Shown here one piece after another: positions 17,956 to 25,987 of a DNA stretch of 64,000 nt. Source of the DNA: Halomontanus rarus (GTDB lineage: Archaea; Halobacteriota; Halobacteria; Halobacteriales; Natrialbaceae); the NCBI RefSeq assembly GCF_017357405.1, contig NZ_CP071597.1, forward strand, positions 868,001 to 932,000, read 5' to 3'. Below the pieces are notes generated by a model, which was given only the letters and a program-made list of their open reading frames with translations, was not told where the DNA came from and did not search any database. Within the stretch, counting starts at the first letter, position 1. Each line of letters starts with the position of its first letter. A program made the translations under genes and the position numbers.

Positions 17956-18955
17956 AGAGAACCCTACCGAAGAGGAACAGATCTCGAGTTCGGTGTTCAA
18001 TCGCTCGAGTGCGGATTACGAGACGGAATCCCGGAAGGACCAGTTCGTTCGATCCGTCGATACGCGAATACTGGCCCCACTACGGATCATCGTACACGAC
18101 TGGCGAGGATTAATCGGTGGTGCGATATTGCTGTTGTACATCCTGATGGGGACTATTGGAGTCCTGCTCGTCGAAGCGCCCGAGATCGGACAGGGACCGC
18201 GCTTCGCAGGACTCTTCACCGACGGACACCTCCTCGGAACTGACAATCAGGGTCGAGATCTGCTATCTCTCACTGTACACGCGACGCCAGCAATGCTCGA
18301 AATGATCATTAGCGGTGCCGTCTTCACGACGATCGTCGCAACGATTGTCGGAACCGTCTCGGGATACAAAAGCGGCATTATTGACCGCATCAGCATGGTC
18401 GTCACGGACATCATGCTGACCATCCCTGGGCTCCCGCTGGTTATCGTGATCGCGGCGATTCTCGATCCGCGAACGCCGTGGGTAGTCGGGATTGTACTCA
18501 CAATAAACGCGTGGGCGGGTCTTGCGCGGACGATCAGAGCACAGGTATTGACAGTTCGCGAGGAGTCGTACGTCGAAGCCTCACGCGTGATGGGGTTCTC
18601 GACTTCTGGTATCCTCAGGCGAGATATCATCCCTCAACTCATGCCGTACATCGGTGTGAACTTCATGCAGGCGGCTCGGAACGTTATCTTCGCCTCCGTC
18701 GGGCTGTACTACCTCGGCGTGCTTCCGTTTACGCACTACAACTGGGGAATCATCCTCAATCAGGCCTACGGTGGAGGTGCGCTCTGGAATGTTAGTTACC
18801 TCCACTGGATGGTCGTCCCGATCGTGACCATCTCGCTGATTTCACTGAGCCTGATCCTGCTCACGCAGAGTGCAGACCGCGTTTTCAACCCGCGAGTGAG
18901 GGCGAAACACTCTCGAACAGTCTCTGACGACAGTGATGCGGCCGAACATAACTGA
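17942..18955 (+). CDS. ABC transporter permease, DppC type
   Basis: Second permease of the family 5 importer, 337 residues, beginning with GTG (VKHTEENPT). It has a cytoplasmic N-terminal tail, a first membrane segment near residue 55, LLGTDNQGRDLLS typical of DppC, and the coupling loop EASRVMGFSTSGILRRDI. It overlaps the DppB gene by 14 bases. No DppD or DppF ATPase follows or occurs anywhere in the window, so energy must come from an ATPase encoded elsewhere. Confidence 0.88.
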   Translation: MKHTEENPTEEEQISSSVFNRSSADYETESRKDQFVRSVDTRILAPLRIIVHDWRGLIGGAILLLYILMGTIGVLLVEAPEIGQGPRFAGLFTDGHLLGTDNQGRDLLSLTVHATPAMLEMIISGAVFTTIVATIVGTVSGYKSGIIDRISMVVTDIMLTIPGLPLVIVIAAILDPRTPWVVGIVLTINAWAGLARTIRAQVLTVREESYVEASRVMGFSTSGILRRDIIPQLMPYIGVNFMQAARNVIFASVGLYYLGVLPFTHYNWGIILNQAYGGGALWNVSYLHWMVVPIVTISLISLSLILLTQSADRVFNPRVRAKHSRTVSDDSDAAEHN

Positions 18956-19403
18956 AAATTCGAGCTTTTGACGTCCCCGTATACTCGAAATAGCAAATCT
19001 CCACCTCGAACCTCGGCAGGACAGCCGTAACCGGACGACGTCTATTGCGTGACATACTCAAGTGTCGATGATCGAACGATCCGTCTACCTGAATCGTCGA
19101 CTTCGGTTCACACTAACCCGCTCCGAGAGCAATACAGTAACCTGAACGACGTTGTCCTTCTCAGACGCTTCCCGATGTTTTCGGCAATAGTGGGTGCGAT
19201 CCTCGCTCCAGTGGTTTCTGAACGATTCACCGGCATCGATCCACTGAGCATTCTTTCTCCACTCGTTTGTCTTCGGTTATCATCGTGACCGAGGCTACTG
19301 TGCACACGGGTAATACGGTCGAGGTTGTCAGTATAACTGCCTTTTAGCCAACGATAATTGATAATGAATCTCGATCCGTGATTTGACGAGTTATTCAGTA
19401 TTG

Positions 19404-19419
19404 TGGAACGCATCTTCCA
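19404..19419. promoter_or_regulatory. Operator-like motif TGGAA-N6-TTCCA, copy 1
   Basis: Perfect five-base inverted repeat with a six-base spacer, about 560 bases upstream of the fucosidase start at 19982. The same spacing recurs at 19768. Confidence 0.3.
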
Positions 19420-19767
19420 ACTAGCGAACTGGGGTTACCCCTATTTGGGATATACACTGAATCGGGGAGCAATATCGATATATTCAACGGAAAAATGGTT
19501 ATTGTATAATAAACCGACAGTAGACCGGATCGGAACGGTTCTTTTGAACGGGAGGGCGATCGGAGCAGAGATTCTCATCTGGGGTAACGACAGCGATCAA
19601 CGAAAGAGATTTCTCTGAATAGATTACAAACATATGATTGTAATGCACACGTTATTCCACTACCATCACAACTGATAGTATCGTGTTAACGACCCTCAAG
19701 GTTAGAGATCGTATTGTTTGGGCTCGATAATAACGACTCCAGTGGTCATTTTCTTAGTTCAATAATA

Positions 19768-19783
19768 TGGAACGGAGCTTCCA
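19768..19783. promoter_or_regulatory. Operator-like motif TGGAA-N6-TTCCA, copy 2
   Basis: Second copy of the inverted repeat, about 200 bases upstream of the fucosidase start; flanking bases (AACG before, CTTCCAA after) also resemble copy 1. Confidence 0.3.
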
Positions 19784-19981
19784 AACATCGTCTCAGAACT
19801 CGTAACTAGTGTCGGGTTGGATCCAATCGTCGTTATCGTACTGTGAACGCCGAGGGAACATACGAGTCGTACGGATAGTGCATCGAACAGCTCCATTGAA
19901 CGATCGTACGGACCAATCGGATCCGGTCAACTGTACCGGCTACCAAAGCTATTTGCAGGCCCGATATGTCTCCCTATACGT

Positions 19982-21367
19982 ATGAAAGACCAGCCAAGAG
20001 TGTACGAACCGAACTGGGATTCGATCGACGAACACGAGTGTCCCGATTGGTATCACGATGCTAAATTGGGGATTTTCATTCACTGGGGTATTTATTCGGT
20101 TCCAGCATGGGCTGATCCCGACGGAGACCACGCCTACGCCGAGTGGTATCCGTACTACATGTACGAAGAAGGGAGCGACACACGGGAATACCATCGTGAA
20201 CACTACGGTGACGACGTTGAGTACGCGGACTTCATCGACGATTGGGACGCGGAGAATTGGGACCCCGACGCGTGGGCGGCGTTCTTCGAGGAGATTGGCG
20301 CTCGATACGTCGTTTTAACCGGTGAACATCACGATGGTTTCGCCCTCTGGGACTCCCACTATACCAAATACAACACGACCGAGATGGGACCGAAACGGGA
20401 TCTCGTGGGAGAACTCGCCGACGCCGTCGACGACCACGGACTCCGATTCGCCGCGTCCTATCATGCCAATCTAAACTACTACCAACCCGGATTCGACGGT
20501 CGATTCGGACATCCGGATTTTGAGGGAGCAGACGGCAACTTCCGGAGTGAAGGCGCCGGACCCGGTTCCGAGTACGTGGACTTCATGAACGCGAAGCACC
20601 GCGAGTTGATTCGACAGTACGATCCCGATCTCTTGTGGTTCGACGTTCCCTGTGCTGAGGGCGACCACCTTCGCGCTCAGAAACTGATTGCCGACTATTA
20701 CAACCGCGCCGAAGAATCGGGGAAAGAGGTCATGGTCAACGATCGGGCCTCGACGGACGCGACACGAACGCACGGCGACTTTTACACGCCCGAGTACGAG
20801 ACGTTCGACGAAATTCAGGAGAAAAAGTGGGAAACCTGTCGCGGGATCGGCTCGTCGTTCGGTTACAACCACGCGGAAACCGAAGACAATCACCTTACCG
20901 CCACGGAGTTAGTCCACTTGCTCGTCGATGTCGTTTCGAAGAACGGGAACCTTCTGATCAACGTCGGTCCGAAAGCCGACGGGACGATTCCAGATCTACA
21001 AAAGACACCATTACAGGGACTAGGCGAGTGGCTCGACGATAACGGGGAGGCGATACACGGAACCAGACCTTGGATCGTCTCCGAAGACGACTTGAGCGAG
21101 GTGGAAGTCCGATACACGTGGTCCGACAATACGCTCTACGCAACCTGTCTGGAGTGGCCGGGAGACCGTCTCGAGTTGGCTCTCGGTGACCACATCGAGA
21201 CGGACGCCGTCGAGAATATCGAATTCCGGGGTGACAAGACGTCGATCGACTGGGAAAGGAACGATACGTCGGTGGCAATCTCGATCGACGGTGAACCGAC
21301 CGGTGCGGACGGTTCGGATCATGCCTACGTCTTCGAACTCGCCGGCGTACCTAATCCGCGTCGGTAA
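19982..21367 (+). CDS. GH29 alpha-L-fucosidase, copy 3
   Basis: Fucosidase of 461 residues: LGIFIHWGIYSVP near residue 29, EHHDGF at 115-120, nucleophile candidate Asp221 in LLWFDVP, and GNLLINVGPKADG. It is closely related to copy 2 at 4834. Codon choice looks less GC-biased than in copy 2, so one copy may have been acquired or has drifted. There is no signal peptide. It stands alone after a long regulatory-looking spacer, which suggests separate control. Confidence 0.9.
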   Translation: MKDQPRVYEPNWDSIDEHECPDWYHDAKLGIFIHWGIYSVPAWADPDGDHAYAEWYPYYMYEEGSDTREYHREHYGDDVEYADFIDDWDAENWDPDAWAAFFEEIGARYVVLTGEHHDGFALWDSHYTKYNTTEMGPKRDLVGELADAVDDHGLRFAASYHANLNYYQPGFDGRFGHPDFEGADGNFRSEGAGPGSEYVDFMNAKHRELIRQYDPDLLWFDVPCAEGDHLRAQKLIADYYNRAEESGKEVMVNDRASTDATRTHGDFYTPEYETFDEIQEKKWETCRGIGSSFGYNHAETEDNHLTATELVHLLVDVVSKNGNLLINVGPKADGTIPDLQKTPLQGLGEWLDDNGEAIHGTRPWIVSEDDLSEVEVRYTWSDNTLYATCLEWPGDRLELALGDHIETDAVENIEFRGDKTSIDWERNDTSVAISIDGEPTGADGSDHAYVFELAGVPNPRR

Positions 21368-21458
21368 GCGTTCACCTGTCTCGACGCGATTCACAGTAAT
21401 CTATTTGTTCGATATCGAACGCGGACGAACCTACCGGATGCGGGAGACACGACGGCGA

Positions 21459-21758
21459 CTAGCTGTCCGCTAGCGCCAGTCGTTCGCACAGCTCAAGGGT
21501 AACCGAGATGCGAATCATCGATCGATAAAGATGTGATTCGTGCTCGAAATCGTACGTTTTGCTCCCGTTCTCTCCGATAATGTCCGGTATCCGGTCGACG
21601 GAGAAGCCACCGTGGACGGTGAGCGGGGACGAATTTCGGTTCGCCACCGACAGCGCTGTGCCGTCTTTTCCGTCTACGTACTCAAAGAAGTATAAGATAT
21701 TCAGGACTGAATCGGATTTGCCGCTAGTGAGCCGGTAGAAAGGAGCGGAACTGGTCAT
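21459..21758 (-). CDS. Hypothetical protein, possibly a gene remnant
   Basis: Open frame of 99 residues between two convergent fucosidase genes. Codon use and acidic residues look coding, but I recognise no family. It starts MTSSAPFYRLTSG and ends LCERLALADS. It could be a small gene or the tail of a lost gene. Confidence 0.3.
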   Translation of the reverse strand: MTSSAPFYRLTSGKSDSVLNILYFFEYVDGKDGTALSVANRNSSPLTVHGGFSVDRIPDIIGENGSKTYDFEHESHLYRSMIRISVTLELCERLALADS

Positions 21759-21812
21759 CCATCTGCCAATTGGCCAGATGATTTCTCCAGCGACGAGCCA
21801 GTGCGAGACGTT

Positions 21813-22892
21813 CTACGTCGACGCGTCGGGAAATCCCTCACGCTCGAGGCGTCGACCGACGTCCCGGAGTACCGCCGTATCTTCGGCGTCCAGCGCCCCG
21901 TCCGGTAACGGCCCCGTATTGAGCAGTAGATTGTAATCGACCGCTTGCGCTTCCTCGAGAAGGGCCCAGACCTCGTCGACAGTCTTGTGTTTGCCTTCGG
22001 CCGATTTCATGTATCCCCAAGAATGACCGACCTCGTCCTCGTACTCGGCGCTCGGAAGCATGCAGGCGCACATCTCTCCCGGCTTTCCGAAGTCCTCGCC
22101 CGCGTTATCGTAGTACAATTCAGGTGCGACGATATCCTCGGTTCCGGTAACGCCATCCTTGTAGGAGATGAGCGTCTGCGGTTGGAGTTCTCGGACCCGA
22201 TCGTACAGTGTAGGTAGGTCGAATGGTTCCGGATCCCACCCTTGCTTGTCCGGAAGCGTCGAAAAAACGCCAGGATCGAACCAGATACCAGCGATATCGC
22301 CGTACTGTGTGAGCAACTCCGTGACCTGTTTCTCCACGAAGTCGAGGTACTGGGTGAGGTCGTGACCGGCGTCTGCATAACAACCCGGTCGGTCGTCGTA
22401 AGCCGGTCGTGCTGGCGCTCCCCACTCTTCGCGGTTCGGAGCGTGTGGATGGCGCCAATCGATACCGACGGAGTAGTAGAGGAACAGTCCGAGGCCTGCA
22501 TCGTGACAGGCGTCCGCAAGTTCTCCCACGAGATCTCGGCTCGCGGGTGCCTCGACCGAGTTGAACGTCGTTTGATCCGTCTCGAAGAGACAGAACCCGT
22601 CGTGGTGTTTCGTCGTGAGATTCACGTACTCCATGCCGGCATCCTGAGTGAACTCGACGATTCGCTCCGCATCGAAGTTCTCGGCAGTGAAGGAATCCCG
22701 GAGCAACGCGTACTCCTCCGGCGGTATCTCCTCGTTATACTGTACCCACTCGTGGTTTCCGAGCAAGGAGTAGAGTCCGTAGTGCAAGAAGAGTCCGTAC
22801 CTCGCCTCGTCGAACCACTCGAGTGCGGTCGCTCTGGGATCGTCTTCGTAACGATCCGAATAGTCCTTCAAGTATGGGGGAACAGTATCCAT
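21813..22892 (-). CDS. GH29 alpha-L-fucosidase, copy 4 (short form)
   Basis: Compact fucosidase of 359 residues lacking the C-terminal beta domain of copies 1-3. It has YGLFLHYGLYS near residue 32, KHHDGF at 95-100, nucleophile candidate Asp206 in GIWFDPG and NLLLNTGPLPDG near the end. Loss of the accessory domain and different loops suggest another linkage preference. There is no signal peptide. It is the last gene of a minus-strand run of three fucosidases and an 868-residue hydrolase. Confidence 0.88.
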   Translation of the reverse strand: MDTVPPYLKDYSDRYEDDPRATALEWFDEARYGLFLHYGLYSLLGNHEWVQYNEEIPPEEYALLRDSFTAENFDAERIVEFTQDAGMEYVNLTTKHHDGFCLFETDQTTFNSVEAPASRDLVGELADACHDAGLGLFLYYSVGIDWRHPHAPNREEWGAPARPAYDDRPGCYADAGHDLTQYLDFVEKQVTELLTQYGDIAGIWFDPGVFSTLPDKQGWDPEPFDLPTLYDRVRELQPQTLISYKDGVTGTEDIVAPELYYDNAGEDFGKPGEMCACMLPSAEYEDEVGHSWGYMKSAEGKHKTVDEVWALLEEAQAVDYNLLLNTGPLPDGALDAEDTAVLRDVGRRLEREGFPDAST

Positions 22893-22950
22893 AATTCTTC
22901 ATATTCACAGAGGTTCAAATAGATTATGTATGAAACGTGAACAGTGGAGA

Positions 22951-24408
22951 TTACGAGTGATCGAGTCGGATCACGTAGGCGTAGTCGAGTCCCTTCGGGG
23001 GGTTAGAAGGGAGTTGCAGACAGAGAACGGACTCCTGTGAATCGTCGTACTCGGGTGGCCACCAGTTTCCGTCTTCCACCTCTCTTACCTCCCAGGCCAC
23101 ATCGACGTCGGGGGCACCGACCAGCGAGACGTCATCGAACCGAGGCTGTCGATGCCCTGAGACTGATTGCAGCTGCCGTGGGCTGGTTTCGACTTCGACG
23201 AAACCGTCGGTCGGCCAGTCGAGCAGTACGATGTACGAAACGTCGTCAGCGAGAACAAAGCGCACGTCTTCGGCGGTAAAGTCGACGCTGGTTGCCTCCT
23301 CAAATTCGCCGGACGTGACGTCGGTCGGGCCCTCACCGAACGTCCAGCCCGGTCGCGTCCCCGCTATCGCCTCGCGATTGGTCCCAAGCCAGTCGCCGAA
23401 CGCCCGCAGTCGGTCGACCACGTCATCGGGAATGGTTCCGTCGGCTCTCGGACCGACGTTCATCAGTGTGTTACCGTTCTTGCTCACGCGGTCAACGAAG
23501 CCGGTCACCATCGTCTCGACGGATTTGAAATCCGAGTCCTCGACGTATCCCCAGGACGCGCGGTCGATCGAAGTGTCGGTGAGCCACGGCTGGAGCGTGA
23601 CGTCCTCGGCGCGCATGCGTTCGTGATCAACGATTCCGACCCCCGGCGGGAGCTGTTTTTTGTGACAGACGTCGACCTCCTTCACCCACTCTTCGGCCCG
23701 ATGGTAGTAGTGTGATACCACGTCACGGCGGTACTCGTCGTATTCGAGGAAGGCGTCTGATCCCCAACCGAAGTCGAACCAGAGCAGGTCGGGACGGTAG
23801 TTGTCGATCACCTCCACGGTCATGTCTCGCCAACGTTCGACGTAGGACTCGGGTAACTCTTCGCCCTCGTCGTGTGGCGGCCCGTACAGTCCGGCATAGT
23901 CGGGGTCCATCGTGTGGTAATCCTCGTCTCGAGGATAGTACCACCAGTTCGCGGCGTGGTGGAACGCCGCGAGGAACTTCATGCCGTGGTCGCGAACCGC
24001 TTCGGCGAGTTCGCCGACGATATCGCGCTCGGGACCCATCTCGACGGCGTTCCACTCGGTCAGGTCCGAATCCCAGAGGGCGAAGCCGTCGTGATGGATG
24101 GCGGTGATCCCGACGTAGTCGGCACCGGCCTCCGCACAAAGGGCCGCCCACTCATCGGCGTCGAACTCCGCGCCGTGGAAGTCAGGAATGAACTCGTGGT
24201 AGCCGTAGTCGGCGGGATCGCCGTAGGTCTCGACGTGGTGTTCGTAGATGTCAGTTCCTTCGAGATACATCTCTCGAGGGTACCACTCGTTTCCGTAGGC
24301 GGGAACCGAGTACGGTCCCCAGTGGAAATAGACGCCGAAAGGCTCGTCGTGGAACCACTTAGGGATGTTGTGTCGTCCCAAAGAATTCCAGGTCTGATCG
24401 TCGATCAT
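22951..24408 (-). CDS. GH29 alpha-L-fucosidase, copy 5
   Basis: Fucosidase-family protein of 485 residues: FGVYFHWGPYSVPA near residue 24, IHHDGF at 104-109, nucleophile candidate Asp212 in LLWFDFG, and GNTLMNVGPRADG. The C-terminal beta domain is longer than in the other copies and has a WWPPEYDDS stretch. ATG 24408 is used because the upstream in-frame extension is Arg-rich and unlike the family. It lies 58 bases upstream of copy 4 on the same strand; co-transcription is likely. Confidence 0.88.
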   Translation of the reverse strand: MIDDQTWNSLGRHNIPKWFHDEPFGVYFHWGPYSVPAYGNEWYPREMYLEGTDIYEHHVETYGDPADYGYHEFIPDFHGAEFDADEWAALCAEAGADYVGITAIHHDGFALWDSDLTEWNAVEMGPERDIVGELAEAVRDHGMKFLAAFHHAANWWYYPRDEDYHTMDPDYAGLYGPPHDEGEELPESYVERWRDMTVEVIDNYRPDLLWFDFGWGSDAFLEYDEYRRDVVSHYYHRAEEWVKEVDVCHKKQLPPGVGIVDHERMRAEDVTLQPWLTDTSIDRASWGYVEDSDFKSVETMVTGFVDRVSKNGNTLMNVGPRADGTIPDDVVDRLRAFGDWLGTNREAIAGTRPGWTFGEGPTDVTSGEFEEATSVDFTAEDVRFVLADDVSYIVLLDWPTDGFVEVETSPRQLQSVSGHRQPRFDDVSLVGAPDVDVAWEVREVEDGNWWPPEYDDSQESVLCLQLPSNPPKGLDYAYVIRLDHS

Positions 24409-24559
24409 CGTTCGGTTCCACTTCGTTCGCACTGTTGATATAAGTGCGGGTGAGTGAGTGCAGTCAGAAACGAGCACGCGAGTCCAACGAGTCGCGTACC
24501 CACGAGTTCGCGACCCCAACCCGAATCCACTGATCGACTGTCGAAATCCGACGGACGGA

Positions 24560-25807
24560 TCAGACGGAGAGTTCGGCCACTCGAACGACCGTATTCGACC
24601 CGTAGGGGTAACCCGTGCAGTCGACGGTCGTCAAGTCGCCGTCGTCGCTCTGGATGACGCGCAGTTCCTCGTCGGAATCGAGCCACCGCGCGCCGGAAAC
24701 GACGCGATTCAGTCCCTCTATTGTTCGGGGACCGGTCCCGCCACTGGAAGTGGTCACGTTCTCGTGTCCGGAGACAGCGAGGTCGAAGACGAGATAGTAG
24801 AGGCCGTCCTCGGTTTCGAGGACGACGTCACGACCCGGCGTCTCACAGTCCACCGGCTTCCCTTCGTAGATCGATTCTGCGTGCATCTCGACCCAGTCAC
24901 CCGCACGGCGAAGTGTCGCCGTTTCGTACTCGGGAATCGCACCCTCTGCAGTCGGCCCGACGTTGAGGAGGTAGTTCGCGCCGCGTGCACGACACGTCGC
25001 GAGCGTCTCGATGACGTCAGCCGGCGACTTGTAATCGAAGTCGTTCGTTCCGATCCCCCAGTGGCCGTTCATCGTCTGGCACATCTCCGCGGCGACGTAC
25101 TTGTCCATCTCCTCGCGGTCGATCGGATCCGGTTCACTCTGTTCGAAAGTGACGCTATCTACTTCGGAGTGGCTCACCTCGCCCTCGTTACCGATCCCGG
25201 TATTGTTCACGACGATCAGTTCGGGCTGGTGCTCGCGAATCAGCGCGTAGCGTTCGTCCAGCCGCCAGTCGACGTCGTCTCTGGACCAGTCGCCGTCGAA
25301 CCAGATCCCGGCGATGTCGTACTCCGTCAGCACGATCTCGAGGGAGTCGTGAAGGAAGTCGACGTAGTCGTCGAACTCGGATTCGGTGCACTCATGGGAG
25401 TTGCGGTGCCAGTCGAGGGTCGTGTGATAGAGAAACGGCTCGATGCCCTCAGTACGACATCCCTCGACGAAGTCGCGAACGAGATCGCGACCCGCAGCCG
25501 AGTGCGGAGCGTCGTACTCGGTCAGTCCTTGCGTATCGTACAGCGAGAATCCGTCGTGGTGGCGTGCGGTCAGGGCGGCGTAGTTCATCCCTGCGTCCGA
25601 CGCGAGACGGGCGATCTCGCGACCGTCGAACTCCTCGGCGGTGAACGTCTCGATCAGTCGCTCATACTCTTCGTGCTCGAGATCGTCGTCGAGGTGGAGA
25701 ATCCACTTGCCGCGACCCAGTTGGGAGTATAGACCCCAGTGGAGGAACATTCCGTAGGCGTTTCGCTCGAACTCGACGACGCGGGGCTCCGGATTCGGTG
25801 TTGCCAT
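24560..25807 (-). CDS. GH29 alpha-L-fucosidase, copy 6
   Basis: Fucosidase of 415 residues: YGMFLHWGLYSQLGRGKW near residue 18, RHHDGF at 82-87, nucleophile candidate Asp171 in GIWFDGDW, and NYLLNVGPTAEG. The start at 25807 gives MATPNPEP; the frame continues upstream to 25975 without family similarity. It differs enough from copies 1-3 to suggest ancient divergence. There is no signal peptide. It sits between copy 5 and the large putative hydrolase on the same strand. Confidence 0.88.
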   Translation of the reverse strand: MATPNPEPRVVEFERNAYGMFLHWGLYSQLGRGKWILHLDDDLEHEEYERLIETFTAEEFDGREIARLASDAGMNYAALTARHHDGFSLYDTQGLTEYDAPHSAAGRDLVRDFVEGCRTEGIEPFLYHTTLDWHRNSHECTESEFDDYVDFLHDSLEIVLTEYDIAGIWFDGDWSRDDVDWRLDERYALIREHQPELIVVNNTGIGNEGEVSHSEVDSVTFEQSEPDPIDREEMDKYVAAEMCQTMNGHWGIGTNDFDYKSPADVIETLATCRARGANYLLNVGPTAEGAIPEYETATLRRAGDWVEMHAESIYEGKPVDCETPGRDVVLETEDGLYYLVFDLAVSGHENVTTSSGGTGPRTIEGLNRVVSGARWLDSDEELRVIQSDDGDLTTVDCTGYPYGSNTVVRVAELSV

Positions 25808-25987
25808 ACCGTAATGATCGAACGCGTGGTGCTTGGCTCTTTGGGCCTGCACCGTACAGCGCTCCTGATCCGCCGTTTGGCTGCCGAACGGGTGAGTACT
25901 GGAGATAAGTACGCCGGCACTCTCGCGAAAGTGGTCATCCCTGATTAACAGATCTGTGGTGACTGGCGTCCACATCGAAACCGATGG

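Larger units (their letters stand above)
18956..19981 (+). other. Kilobase spacer with repeated operator-like motif
   Basis: No gene is supported here: open frames are short and lack acidic composition or motifs, and the stretch is AT-rich. It holds two copies of TGGAA-N6-TTCCA and serves as the upstream region of the fucosidase at 19982. Confidence 0.5.

Noticed and set aside
24458..25732. Long plus-strand open frame of 424 codons
   Set aside because: It is antisense to fucosidase copy 6, whose motifs are clear; the frame is a shadow of GC-rich codon bias.
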